Assembly: GCF_019969725.1 (NCBI RefSeq)
Contig: NZ_JAHXYW010000005.1
Span: 62,001 to 126,000 of the forward strand
Origin: Neobacillus bataviensis
GTDB lineage: Bacteria; Bacillota; Bacilli; Bacillales_B; DSM-18226
DNA: 64,000 bases
Direction of reading: 5' to 3'
The translations under genes were made by a program, and so were the position numbers. Of this stretch, positions 18,136 through 27,040 are shown in pieces. The notes beneath the pieces are model-generated. The model saw only the letters and a program-made list of their open reading frames with translations, ran no database searches and was not told the origin of the DNA. Position 1 is the first letter of the stretch, and each line of letters begins with the position of its first letter.

Positions 18136-18972
18136 TTAAGCCTTTTTTCGATAGTCGCGAGGGGACACCCCCGTAATCCTCTTAAATTGTTTGTTGAAGG
18201 TACTTAATGATTGAAACCCACTTGCAAAGGCCAGATCCAGCATGCTCTCGTTTGTTGTACGAAGCGAATCCATCACGTTTTGTATCCGGAGCCGGTTAAG
18301 AAAATCATTCGGTGTCAGCCCTGTCAGCCGGCGAAACTCCTTAAAAAACATCGTTCTCCCCATTCCCGCTTGCCTTGACAATATTTCCATATCCAAAGGC
18401 TTTTGATACGATTTAAGCATGTATCCAACCACTTCTGCTATTTCGTAATGTACCAAGTTAAAATCATCATCAGCAGCATTGGATTCATTTACGAAAGCAT
18501 TTACCTGAAGCAAAATATTAATGAAATGCATGTATTGATTGGTTTTCCATGCTTCTTTCCCCTGTTCCTGGGCTTCCATCGCCAATAAAGCAGACTGCCT
18601 TATTGCCTGCGCGTAACAGGAACAAGCAGGTATGAACGGCTGTACCCCTTGGACGGTATAGAACGGCTTTAACAACAGATTTCCTTCCGGCAAATTTCGA
18701 AGAGCAGAAGGTGTAAATAGAATCAGAATGCATTCAAATGGTTGATCCGGCCGGGCAAAACTCCAATGCGGCTCGAATGGGCGGCATAAAAACACATCAC
18801 CTGGACGGCCATAGTACGTATAGTCGTTGAATCTATATTCAAGTTCATTATTAAGGATCACCCCGATTTCCAAGCAATCATGAACATGCAAATCATGCTC
18901 TTCATGCGATCCCCATACACGGCAAAATGCGAACGAATGCTTTAAAATTAATTGTTCAACAAACATTTTCAC
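18136..18972 (-). CDS. AraC family transcriptional regulator
   Basis: 278 aa. The N-terminal half is a cupin-like sensor (HDLHVHDCLEIGVIL, GDVFLCRPFEPHWSF). The C-terminal ~100 residues carry two helix-turn-helix motifs (MEILSRQAGMGRTMFFKEFR and SMLDLAFASGFQSLSTFNKQ) and end in GVSPRDYRKK. AraC proteins of this layout activate sugar-use genes upon binding the sugar. It is divergent from the dehydrogenase/isomerase pair at 19098 and upstream of YesL and the first ABC transporter; either set could be its target. An inverted repeat at 19055-19076 lies in the shared upstream region. Confidence 0.9.
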   Translation of the reverse strand: MKMFVEQLILKHSFAFCRVWGSHEEHDLHVHDCLEIGVILNNELEYRFNDYTYYGRPGDVFLCRPFEPHWSFARPDQPFECILILFTPSALRNLPEGNLLLKPFYTVQGVQPFIPACSCYAQAIRQSALLAMEAQEQGKEAWKTNQYMHFINILLQVNAFVNESNAADDDFNLVHYEIAEVVGYMLKSYQKPLDMEILSRQAGMGRTMFFKEFRRLTGLTPNDFLNRLRIQNVMDSLRTTNESMLDLAFASGFQSLSTFNKQFKRITGVSPRDYRKKA

Positions 18973-19054
18973 ATACCACCTAAACTACTTTGTCTAATAT
19001 TGTGTACTAAATGATAAGTTTCTCACTTCATTTGAGGAGAACTTCTTTTTTTGA

Positions 19055-19076
19055 TTATGGTAGTGTAAAACCATAA
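19055..19076. promoter_or_regulatory. Inverted repeat in divergent control region
   Basis: TTATGGT and ACCATAA are separated by eight bases, 21 bases upstream of the plus-strand dehydrogenase start and about 85 bases from the AraC start. It is a candidate operator or leader hairpin; no clear -35/-10 pair was recognised around it. Confidence 0.4.
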
Positions 19077-19097
19077 ATTCGAACTGAGGTGAAAGAG

Positions 19098-20186
19098 ATG
19101 AGACTTTATATCATAGGTGCAGGTGTTATCGGACGTACGCATGCAGAAGCAGCCTATAAACTATCCGAATCGGTTCAATTACGTGTAGCTGATACCAATG
19201 CGAATACCCTTGCTTCATTTTGCGAACAGTTTCCTGAAGCCGTTGGTTTTACAGATACACAAGAAATGCTTAACTCTGAGGCGGCAGAAAATGATGACAT
19301 TGTTATAATCAGTACGCCGCCACTAGCACATTTTAATCCCACCAAACAGGCGCTCGAATCCGGACGCCATGTACTTTGCGAAAAGCCGCTTGCGATGAAC
19401 GAATCACAAGCCTGTGAGATGATCGAAATCGCTGAGAAAAATAATAGATTACTAGGATGCTGCAGCGTCCGTTTTAAAGGCATGCCGCACATGGAAACCG
19501 TGAAGGAGGTTCTCCGTTCAGGCTGCCTAGGAGACATCTATCATGTTACCTTCGTAAACAAATGGGAACGAAGCCGGTCAGGAATCGAGTACCAACCTTC
19601 AAGCCGCTGGTTTTTAGATTCAACAAAAAGCGGCGGTGGCGTCCTAATGGATTGGGGGCCTTACGACTTTACGACATTGAACGACATACTGAATCCAACC
19701 AAAATCGAAATCAATGCTAGTTGGAACGCACAGCCAATTACAGAAATCGATCCACTCGATACCCCATTCGATGTTGAAACACATGTCGGCGCATTTATGA
19801 CTTACCACCACGGTGCACGTCCTATCCATGTTCATTACGAGCGTGCTTCATGTGCACATGGTCAGGAATACGTCAAGGCAGAAATCGAAGGTACACTCGG
19901 AAGCTTAAGATGGACGCCATTCGATTCTAAGCAGCCTGTGTTCCGTCGATATGATAAGCATGGGCAAATCGTTGAGGAACAGGTCGAAACCGGACCTCGG
20001 AGTCCGTACACGATTTTTGACAACCCGCTTCTTCACTTTTACCGTAAAGTGAAAGGACTTGAATCGTACGCGAACATCAATGAATATGCCTTAATGAATT
20101 TTCGTTGCATAACGTCCCTGTATTCCGTTGCCGAAACAGGGCAGAAACAAACGATAGATTTGCCACGGAAAGGAGTGGCATTATGA
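19098..20186 (+). CDS. Gfo/Idh/MocA family oxidoreductase
   Basis: 362 aa from ATG 19098, preceded by GAGGTG at good spacing; a GTG at 19089 overlaps that ribosome site and is less likely. Rossmann motif YIIGAGVIGRTHAE, then CEKPLAMNES near residue 95 and GGGVLMDWGPYDF (about 180) show an intact NAD(P)-dependent sugar dehydrogenase. It overlaps the following isomerase by ATGA, so the two are made together. This pair is the only catabolic unit of the island core on the plus strand and is visibly GC-richer than its neighbours, hinting at separate acquisition. The AraC regulator transcribed away from it is the likely controller. Confidence 0.87.
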   Translation: MRLYIIGAGVIGRTHAEAAYKLSESVQLRVADTNANTLASFCEQFPEAVGFTDTQEMLNSEAAENDDIVIISTPPLAHFNPTKQALESGRHVLCEKPLAMNESQACEMIEIAEKNNRLLGCCSVRFKGMPHMETVKEVLRSGCLGDIYHVTFVNKWERSRSGIEYQPSSRWFLDSTKSGGGVLMDWGPYDFTTLNDILNPTKIEINASWNAQPITEIDPLDTPFDVETHVGAFMTYHHGARPIHVHYERASCAHGQEYVKAEIEGTLGSLRWTPFDSKQPVFRRYDKHGQIVEEQVETGPRSPYTIFDNPLLHFYRKVKGLESYANINEYALMNFRCITSLYSVAETGQKQTIDLPRKGVAL

Positions 20187-20989
20187 ACATACTAGGATTT
20201 TCATCTAATATGTACGGCTGGGTCGAACGATGGAAGATGGACGGCAAAACCCCCGACTGGAACGAGCTCTTTCGCGCTTGTGCTGAAGCAGGTCTGGATG
20301 CTGTTGAGATTGATGCGGATCCAGATAAACTTCAACTGGCAAGGTCTTTTGGATTATCCGTCTCTGCTTCCTACGTCGGTCTTCCATTGCATGTCCCATT
20401 CAACCAGCTTGAAACAGAGCGAACGGTATTGCCTTTCGCAGAACGTTTGGCAGCGGCAAATGGACGCGACCTGCTATTAAACGCGGACCCTATTAGTTGG
20501 AAAACTACGGTGGCCAAGTCCGAGGATCATTTCAAACAGCAGGGAGAAAACCTGACCCGAATTTCCGAACTTGTTGCCCCATTGGGAATAAAGATTTGTT
20601 TGCATAATCACGCCGCGGATCATCACAATGCACTAGGAGATCTCCGGTCCGTTGTCCAATATGCAGATCAGCAAGTAGGGTTATGTGTCGATACTGGCTG
20701 GGCCCATGTTTCTGGCTGCAATCCAATCGAGTGGATAAAAAACTACCCGGATCGCATCGATGCTTTCCATTTCCGCAATCAAAACGGGAACGTTCCAACT
20801 GAAGACTTGCTGGAAGGCGATATCGATTTTGCCTCCGTTCTGAATGCCGCAGCTGCTGCTCACTATGAGGGATGGCTCGCTTTGGAACTATGGCATCCCG
20901 TGCAAACCCGGCCTGTCAGGACAATGACTGAAGATGTCCTGCGTTCAATTGATTATTTAAAAAGCCTCTTACTCAGTCGTACAATATAA
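20183..20989 (+). CDS. Sugar phosphate isomerase/epimerase family protein (TIM barrel)
   Basis: 268 aa from ATG 20183, which has AAGGAG seven bases upstream and overlaps the previous stop (ATGA); a longer frame from 20105 would lie inside the dehydrogenase. Xylose-isomerase-like features include AGLDAVEIDADP, KICLHNHAADHH, GLCVDTGWAHVSG, DAFHFRNQN and the C-terminal WLALELWHPVQ. It probably acts on the keto-sugar made by its dehydrogenase partner, as isomerase, epimerase or lyase. The gene carries the operator-like word GGGAACGTTCC at 20786-20796. It ends before a bidirectional terminator. Confidence 0.82.
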   Translation: MNILGFSSNMYGWVERWKMDGKTPDWNELFRACAEAGLDAVEIDADPDKLQLARSFGLSVSASYVGLPLHVPFNQLETERTVLPFAERLAAANGRDLLLNADPISWKTTVAKSEDHFKQQGENLTRISELVAPLGIKICLHNHAADHHNALGDLRSVVQYADQQVGLCVDTGWAHVSGCNPIEWIKNYPDRIDAFHFRNQNGNVPTEDLLEGDIDFASVLNAAAAAHYEGWLALELWHPVQTRPVRTMTEDVLRSIDYLKSLLLSRTI

Positions 20990-20995
20990 TTCTTT

Positions 20996-21042
20996 TTAAC
21001 AATTAGGCAAGTCCCTTATAGGGATCATGCCTGATTGTTTAA
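20996..21042. terminator. Bidirectional terminator between convergent genes
   Basis: Arms TTAACAATTAGGCA (20996-21009) and TGCCTGATTGTTTAA (21028-21042) pair almost fully, with an inner CCC/GGG stem. It lies exactly between the plus-strand isomerase and the minus-strand nagA and includes the nagA stop codon. T-tracts are short on both sides. Confidence 0.65.
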
Positions 21043-22196
21043 TCAATCATTTTATAAACCATTTTCCCATTGACAATTGTCCATAGCACCTCAAACATAT
21101 CGTTCATCAGAACTAAGTCAGCATCAGCTCCGGGCTCAATTCTGCCTTTATGTACCAATCCCAATACATCGGCTGGTGTCTGTGTCGCCATCCTGACGGC
21201 ATCTCTCAAAGGGATTCCTGCTTGAACTGTTTTTGCCAATGCCTCGTTCATCGTCACAGTACTTGAAGCAAGTGTCCCATCCTTTAATTTTGCCACCCCT
21301 TCTTTCACTTTAACCTCATGTCCCCCGAATAGATAAGTTCCGTCCCCCATTCCCATTGCCTGAAGAGCATCTGTAATCAAAACCATTTTGTCAGGTCCTT
21401 TTTCCCTATAGATCAGCCTGACTATAGCTGGGTGCAGGTGGACATCATCTACTATGGCCTGAACGCTGACGCTGCTTTCTTCAAACGCGGCCATTACTAA
21501 CCCTGGATCACGGTGATGAATCGGCCTCATACCATTAAAACAATGGGTAACATGGCTGGCACCATTTTCAAATGCTTGTTTGGCTTCATCATAAGTTGCA
21601 TCTGAATGGGCGATGGCGGCTATGATCCCCTGTAAAGTTAAGAAACGAATCATTTCTAGTCCACCTGGCAATTCCGGTGCAAGCGTCACCATTTTGAGAA
21701 GTGGACCGGCAGCCTGAAGGATCGTTTGCATTTCACCTATATGAGGATGCCGCAAATAACGCTCATTTTGCATCCCTTTCCGTTTTACATTCAAATAAGG
21801 TCCCTCAATATGGATTCCAGCAATTTGAGCTCCTGGCTCTTTACCTGCTATTTCTTTTACATTAGAAATCATATCAATAAGATCATCCAATGAAGATGAT
21901 ACCGAGGTTGCCAAGAACGAAGTGCATCCTGTTCGAGCACATGATCTTGATACTGCCTCTACACTTTCAATGGTCCCGTCCATCATGTCAAACCCTTCCG
22001 CCCCATGAATATGGACATCAATCATACCTGGAATGAGAAGATGGCCATTTCCATCTAATTCGGAATCAGCTGCTATAACAGATGTGTCTATTTCGAAATG
22101 AACAGATTCGATTTTGCCATTCCGAATAAGAATACATCCTGGTTTCAGACCTTCCTCACCTATCAAACGGACGTTACGAATTATAATACTACTCAT
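21039..22196 (-). CDS. nagA: N-acetylglucosamine-6-phosphate deacetylase
   Basis: 385 aa, the usual length. Amidohydrolase fold with metal site DVHIHGAEGFD (His62, His64), HIEGPYLN, AHSDATYDEA, HCFNGMRPIHHRDPG and the catalytic-Asp region LITDALQAMG; C-terminal GRIEPGADADLVLMN. It converts GlcNAc-6-P to GlcN-6-P and acetate in the cytoplasm, so the island feeds GlcNAc released by GH84 and GH20 into amino-sugar catabolism. No nagB is seen in the window. It appears to be transcribed alone: a terminator lies upstream at 22258-22318 and another downstream. AAGGGG lies about 11 bases before the ATG. Confidence 0.95.
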   Translation of the reverse strand: MSSIIIRNVRLIGEEGLKPGCILIRNGKIESVHFEIDTSVIAADSELDGNGHLLIPGMIDVHIHGAEGFDMMDGTIESVEAVSRSCARTGCTSFLATSVSSSLDDLIDMISNVKEIAGKEPGAQIAGIHIEGPYLNVKRKGMQNERYLRHPHIGEMQTILQAAGPLLKMVTLAPELPGGLEMIRFLTLQGIIAAIAHSDATYDEAKQAFENGASHVTHCFNGMRPIHHRDPGLVMAAFEESSVSVQAIVDDVHLHPAIVRLIYREKGPDKMVLITDALQAMGMGDGTYLFGGHEVKVKEGVAKLKDGTLASSTVTMNEALAKTVQAGIPLRDAVRMATQTPADVLGLVHKGRIEPGADADLVLMNDMFEVLWTIVNGKMVYKMID

Positions 22197-22257
22197 GACT
22201 TTGATAGCCCCTTATAATAAATTTGCAATTTGATTACCCTTTCTCCAAAATAGTTTT

Positions 22258-22318
22258 AAAAAAGGCCCCCTCTTCCTATTAATACGCGAGAAACCGTGAA
22301 GTATCGAGGGGGGACTTT
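22258..22318 (-). terminator. Rho-independent terminator after dehydrogenase gene
   Basis: On the minus strand CCCCCTC pairs with GAGGGGG, flanked by AAG/CTT pairs and followed by a run of T. It begins four bases after the stop codon of the gene at 22322 and would end the long operon before nagA. Confidence 0.65.
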
Positions 22319-22321
22319 CTA

Positions 22322-23299
22322 TTAAATTTTTACTTTCGTACCTGATTCAAGCGCTTCCACGGCTTTTAAGGCAACTTCAAGTGATTGAATGCTATCTTTA
22401 TAGGTTGAAAGGACGAGGTCTTGGTTATTTTCAGCAATGGCTTTTGCGAATGCCTCTAATTCAAGGCAGTACAATGCATCATCTTTTGATTCGAAAAGAA
22501 TTTCGATATCATCAACCTTGCCGCTGACAATCCCTTTTGCAAGGTCCAGGGTTAAGTGCAGTTCATCCGAAATAAGCTCTATTTGGGTAAAAACACCAGG
22601 ATATGACCAGGTATGTGTATGCGATTGCAAAATACCATTTGTATATTTCATGGTGACACTAAAGCTGTCTTCAATCGTAAAATCTTCCCCTTTAGGGACA
22701 ATTAGATTATCTTGATACCCTATTACTTGGTCTACTTCTCCAAGCAGATATCGCGATACGTCAAAGATATGAATGGCTTGATCAAAGGCCGGTCCACCAG
22801 AACGTTCTTTATCGAAAAACCACCGCGGCCAATTCGGTCTCAGTGCAAGCCCATCAAGCATAGCACTTCGTACTAGTGCTACTCTTCTCCCCGCAATCAA
22901 CTCCCTAGTTTTCGCGACAGCACCGCTATATCGATACATAAAACCAACACTGTTAATAACACCTGTCCGATCTAAAATTTCATCCACTTTTTTTGCCATT
23001 TCGAGATTTTTGGCTGGTGGTTTTTCAATAAAACAATGGATTCCGCGCTCTGCGGCCTCACGTACCAGGAATTCACGAACTTCAGGTGGAGTACAGATGA
23101 CAATTCCATCCGGTTTTGTTTCTTCTAGCATCTCCACATAGTTATTAAAGCCTTTTACTTGAAATTTATTTACCGCCTTTTTTAACATCTCTTCATTTAA
23201 ATCACAGATACCTACAACTTGAATATCATTTATTTCTTTCATCGTAGTTAAATGCCCTTGCCCTTGCCAGCCTGTACCCACAACTGCTAAACGAACCAT
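22322..23299 (-). CDS. Gfo/Idh/MocA family oxidoreductase
   Basis: 325 aa. N-terminal VVGTGWQGQGH Rossmann glycines, IEKPPAKNLE near residue 90, and GGPAFDQAIHIFDVSRYLLG in the catalytic domain identify an NAD(P)-dependent sugar dehydrogenase. In transcription order it comes after the TIM-barrel isomerase at 23529, with a 186-base mobile repeat inserted between them, so the two were probably adjacent originally. It is the last gene before a terminator. Substrate unknown; by context a sugar or glycoside released or imported by this island. Confidence 0.87.
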   Translation of the reverse strand: MVRLAVVGTGWQGQGHLTTMKEINDIQVVGICDLNEEMLKKAVNKFQVKGFNNYVEMLEETKPDGIVICTPPEVREFLVREAAERGIHCFIEKPPAKNLEMAKKVDEILDRTGVINSVGFMYRYSGAVAKTRELIAGRRVALVRSAMLDGLALRPNWPRWFFDKERSGGPAFDQAIHIFDVSRYLLGEVDQVIGYQDNLIVPKGEDFTIEDSFSVTMKYTNGILQSHTHTWSYPGVFTQIELISDELHLTLDLAKGIVSGKVDDIEILFESKDDALYCLELEAFAKAIAENNQDLVLSTYKDSIQSLEVALKAVEALESGTKVKI

Positions 23300-23319
23300 T
23301 TTAATCCTCCCTTAGTTAG

Positions 23320-23505
23320 AGGCTCTGTTAAACATTGTTCTTGATTTGCGCTCCAGGTGCTTCGCTTTCCGCGGGCGTGCCGGGGAGCCTCCTCGGCGCT
23401 TTGGCTCCTGCTGGGTCTCCCCTGCCCCGTACTCCCGCAGGAGTCTTCGCATCTTCCGCTCCAATCAACAGTGTTAAAAATCAACAATGCCCTTTAACAG
23501 AGCCT
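23320..23505. mobile_element. MITE-like GC-rich repeat element with target duplication
   Basis: The 186-base element has 13-base perfect terminal inverted repeats (AGGCTCTGTTAAA), extended by a second matching block CATTGTT. The direct repeat AGTTAG flanks it on both sides (23314-23319 and 23506-23511), as expected of a 6-base target duplication. The interior is strongly GC-rich and resembles the short intergenic repeats common in Bacillaceae genomes. It has no transposase of its own. A 66-codon frame inside it is not a credible gene. It separates the genes at 22322 and 23529. Confidence 0.75.
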
Positions 23506-23528
23506 AGTTAGAAAAATAATGTTCAGTG

Positions 23529-24344
23529 TTATTTCTTAATAGATTTGATTTCAATAGGATTACCGAGCATTTCACTTATCCATTTCAGAGCAATTGCACA
23601 CTCATCCGTTGGATCATGGTCACCGGACTCTTGCTCAATTGAGGCCGTTTTATTGTATCTGATTTCCTTCAATACTTGGACACATTCTTCGATATTTGCA
23701 ACACCTGTACCTAAAGCCACCGGATTATGCTCCCCTGCTTCACGAACATCCTTTAAATGTACATTAAAAAGAGAATCTTTTAATTGCCATATTGCTTCAG
23801 GTGCATAGAAGCCTTGTGTACCAAACCAACCTGTGTCTACTGCAGCCCCCAGCAAGTCACCATACTCTCCAATAACAGCTTTAATCTCATCAGGGTGTTT
23901 TTCAGGATGATTTTCAACCGCAACTTTTAAACCATACTCGTTACACAATGAATAAATAATAGGAGCCGATTCTTTTGTAATTCCGCTTGTGATCATCTCA
24001 ATTCCCAGCATTTTTGCTGTTTCAAAGCAAAGACGGGTCCATCTCGGATACCTTACCGGATCACCAAGCGAGCAAGAATAAGAATAGACACTTAATCCAT
24101 GGCGCTGCCAGATGGTCTTTAATTCATCCGCAAAAAAGGGCGTCATAAACTTTGGAAATGCATGCCCCATCCAAAGTTCCATATGTTCAAAACCAGCACC
24201 TTTAATAGCACTGCAAATTCGCTCAAATTCAGCCAAACTAAAATTTTCTATTACTTTGCGTTCTGCAGTTCCCCAGTCGTCCATACTAGTTTGATAATTT
24301 GTGGACCTGGCAAAGTAATTTGCTGTTTGAAAGCCTAATAACAT
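23529..24344 (-). CDS. Sugar phosphate isomerase/epimerase family protein (TIM barrel)
   Basis: 271 aa from ATG 24344, which follows GAGGGAG; a longer frame from 24395 lacks a ribosome site. Xylose-isomerase-like signatures are AGFEHMELWMGHAFP, KVAVENHPEKHPDE, AAVDTGWFGTQG, FNVHLKDVREAGEHN and IEQESGDHDP. It probably isomerises, epimerises or cleaves a keto-sugar together with the dehydrogenase at 22322. This is the third such dehydrogenase/isomerase association in the window. It follows the GNAT gene. Confidence 0.82.
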   Translation of the reverse strand: MLLGFQTANYFARSTNYQTSMDDWGTAERKVIENFSLAEFERICSAIKGAGFEHMELWMGHAFPKFMTPFFADELKTIWQRHGLSVYSYSCSLGDPVRYPRWTRLCFETAKMLGIEMITSGITKESAPIIYSLCNEYGLKVAVENHPEKHPDEIKAVIGEYGDLLGAAVDTGWFGTQGFYAPEAIWQLKDSLFNVHLKDVREAGEHNPVALGTGVANIEECVQVLKEIRYNKTASIEQESGDHDPTDECAIALKWISEMLGNPIEIKSIKK

Positions 24345-24404
24345 TTTACTCCCTCTTTCTTCTATTAAAATATTGAATAAATTGAATAGACTCACTTTTC
24401 ATCG

Positions 24405-25484
24405 CTAAACATAGTTTATGCCTTCGGGAAATGGAAGCGGCACGGGAAAAATATCATTTAAATAACTATCTAGGGTGGGATCTCCTTGAAGAATTAGTTT
24501 TTCCAAAGCAGCGTTATCAACGATGATTGACTTTTCATTGAATAATAGTTTTTTATTTCTTTCATCCGCATCAACAATTTCTAATTTTCCGAATAAATAA
24601 GGTTTTAATTGCCCCAACAATAAGTCCAAGTTAGTAATTTTTATAGTCCCTGGAAATGCTGCTTCAGTCTTTTCAATCGAGTAAAGAAGTCTATTAAGTT
24701 CCCTCTCATATTCAGGCACGGACAGTCTCATTGATGTGAATCCATACTGGAACGATTCTGCTAGAACGGCTTGAATACCTTTCGGGTCTCCAGCCCATTC
24801 AATAACCCGGGATGTTGATTCGCCTTCTGAGGTATCAGGAACTCCCAAAACAACAAAGCCCTTAATTTCGTTTTCCTCTTCAGCAACAAGAATCTTGTGT
24901 TCCATTTTAAGAATACTTGCATAGCCTTTTGCGTTATTTAACACAGCAAAATCAAATATGCTTTGTTCAAAATAAGTTTTACGGGTTTGATATAATTTTC
25001 GTAAATAAAACCAATCATAAGGAAGGAATTCCCGGACAGAATAACCTTCTGGTATTTGCAGGTCATCCTTATGGATATCGTATTTATTTAAGTTCCCATA
25101 AAACGTGCAGCCCGCTTTTATATACAAAGGCAAGCTTCCAGATACAAACAAGATGGAGGCTTTGGCCCTTTTTACATGGTCAATAACCTTTTCTAAAAGC
25201 ATGCTCGCAAATCCTTTCTTTCGATAGGCGCGATGTGTACATACAGATCCGATTGAGTACGCCTCAATTTCCGCAGACTCTAAGTGGATAACGGAAGGCA
25301 CCAACCCGATAAAGGAGACTAACTTATCATTTATGAATGCCCCATATGACTGATTTAGTGCCGGTGAGAATACTTGTGGGAACGCTTCCCCCATCGATAT
25401 TTGTTCATCATCCCGAAAGGTTTGGTCCGCTAATGCTGCGGCTTGGTCAAACTCATCTGATTTTAGCAATCGAAACTCTACCAT
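24405..25484 (-). CDS. GNAT family N-acetyltransferase
   Basis: 359 aa. The first ~150 residues are a GNAT domain: FRLLKSDEFDQAAALADQTF, then the acetyl-CoA-binding segment SVCTHRAYRKKGFASMLLEK. The rest is a second, less recognisable domain that could be a degenerate GNAT-like or sterol-carrier-like half, as in Eis-type proteins. The expected reaction is acetyl transfer from acetyl-CoA to an amine, here perhaps an amino sugar, but this is only inferred from the neighbours. AGGAG precedes the ATG. It lies between the FGGY kinase and the isomerase gene. Confidence 0.75.
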   Translation of the reverse strand: MVEFRLLKSDEFDQAAALADQTFRDDEQISMGEAFPQVFSPALNQSYGAFINDKLVSFIGLVPSVIHLESAEIEAYSIGSVCTHRAYRKKGFASMLLEKVIDHVKRAKASILFVSGSLPLYIKAGCTFYGNLNKYDIHKDDLQIPEGYSVREFLPYDWFYLRKLYQTRKTYFEQSIFDFAVLNNAKGYASILKMEHKILVAEEENEIKGFVVLGVPDTSEGESTSRVIEWAGDPKGIQAVLAESFQYGFTSMRLSVPEYERELNRLLYSIEKTEAAFPGTIKITNLDLLLGQLKPYLFGKLEIVDADERNKKLLFNEKSIIVDNAALEKLILQGDPTLDSYLNDIFPVPLPFPEGINYV

Positions 25485-25537
25485 ATGGTTCTCCTATCCA
25501 TCTCGCCAGATTCCATTGTTCGCTCATCTTACAATCG

Positions 25538-27019
25538 TTAACATTTTTCGATCAGTAGACTTAGCGGTTTAAACTGGTTTTCATAGATTGTCCGATATTT
25601 TTTATAGATTTCTTTATTTGGTTGAACTACTTTTTCTGACTTCCTAAAGGTATTAGCCACAGCATCATTTAAATTTAAGAATAATCCTTCCCCAACAGCC
25701 GCGATTAAGGCAGCACCACAAAGTGCAGCTTCGGTTATATCCGGAAGTACGAGCTCACTTCCTGAAACGTTTGCTTTAATCTTGATCCAATGAGGATTAC
25801 GGACACCACCGCCTATTACACTCATTCTTTTCATTTTTATTCCTGTCGCTTTTTCTGCTTCCTCTCGAATCATTTCCATTTGGAAAGAGTTCCCTTCTAA
25901 CACTGCCTTTAACAGATCAGTTTTACCGTGATTTTTCTTTAGACCGATAAAAGCAGCCTTTGCATGAGGATTGGATTTTGGTGCTCCACTCCCAGACAGA
26001 TAAGGGTAAAAAATAATTCCAGTCGGATTGTCCCCTGCCATTTCTAAATAATCATTGATTTCAGCATAGGTTAACCGGTCATTTCCGAGAATATCGCGCA
26101 GCCATTCCACCGACCCGCCTGATGAGGAATGTCCCCCCATCCAAAAATACAAATTATCTTGAGGATGTAAGCCAAATGATAGTCCAGACTCATAATCAGC
26201 CTTGGTAAGTTCTCGCTTAGTAAAAGTACCTACTAATGTCTCAGCAGTCCCCATCGAATTATAAACATTGCCTGGAGAAACAATGCCAGCCGCTAATGAA
26301 GAACTCACATGGTCGTGTCCAGCTATATAAACATTTGTATTTGACTTTAATCCGAGCCCGGCTAACTCTTGCTTTACTTCTCCTACTGGCCACAAGCAAT
26401 GAGTCACATTTGGAAATAGATCGGTACGGAACCCAAAATGATCAATGAGTGCCTTATCCCATTCATTTTGATTAATTCGATAGGCAAATGTACGGGCGGC
26501 CAAGGTTTGTTCCTCTGCCATTTTACCTGTCAAACAATAAGCAATATAGGAAGAAACAGATAACCACATAACCTCCTGATCAAAGATGTGTTTATGGCGG
26601 TGCCGAAGCCAAAGCAGCTTCGCTAATCCATATTTGTATGACAAATGGAGCCCCGTTTGGCAAAATTGGACAAATGGGTCAATTTCTCTTTCAATGAAAC
26701 TTGCTTGATTTATAGAAGAGGAATCAAACCAAGGAATAATTTCAGTTGCCGGTCTGCCCGTTTCCTTATTTACTAGCAGTCCGCTTTCAGCCATGCTTGT
26801 AATACTTACAGCCCTGATACCTTTAAAGCCGCATCGTTCATTTACCTCTTTTATCAGTTGTGCCACTGTGTTCCAAAGGCTTTGCGCATCAATATACGCA
26901 AAGCCTTCGCTATGAGTGGCATACTTGGTTTGCCTGCTGGAGGTGGTGATGCATGTCCCATCTTCTTCAAATAAGCCTGCTTTAAGGTTTGTGGTTCCTA
27001 TATCAATGGCAATAATCAT
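25538..27019 (-). CDS. FGGY family carbohydrate kinase
   Basis: 493 aa, the normal size. N-terminal IAIDIGTTNLKAGLFEEDG (phosphate 1 motif), YIAGHDHVSSSLAAG (catalytic-Asp region), GTAETLVGTFTKR and VIGGGVRNPHWIKIKANVSG (FGGY signature 2 region) are visible. It phosphorylates a sugar or polyol such as xylulose, gluconate, fuculose or glycerol; the substrate cannot be told. Preceded by GGGAG. It lies downstream of GH20, from which it is separated by a GC-rich intergenic repeat. Confidence 0.88.
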   Translation of the reverse strand: MIIAIDIGTTNLKAGLFEEDGTCITTSSRQTKYATHSEGFAYIDAQSLWNTVAQLIKEVNERCGFKGIRAVSITSMAESGLLVNKETGRPATEIIPWFDSSSINQASFIEREIDPFVQFCQTGLHLSYKYGLAKLLWLRHRHKHIFDQEVMWLSVSSYIAYCLTGKMAEEQTLAARTFAYRINQNEWDKALIDHFGFRTDLFPNVTHCLWPVGEVKQELAGLGLKSNTNVYIAGHDHVSSSLAAGIVSPGNVYNSMGTAETLVGTFTKRELTKADYESGLSFGLHPQDNLYFWMGGHSSSGGSVEWLRDILGNDRLTYAEINDYLEMAGDNPTGIIFYPYLSGSGAPKSNPHAKAAFIGLKKNHGKTDLLKAVLEGNSFQMEMIREEAEKATGIKMKRMSVIGGGVRNPHWIKIKANVSGSELVLPDITEAALCGAALIAAVGEGLFLNLNDAVANTFRKSEKVVQPNKEIYKKYRTIYENQFKPLSLLIEKC

Positions 27020-27040
27020 CTTTTTACACTCCCTAATAAG

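Noticed and set aside
23287..23487. 66-codon frame inside the GC-rich repeat
   Set aside because: It lies within the inverted-repeat element, has no ribosome site or protein-like features, and reflects GC-rich composition.
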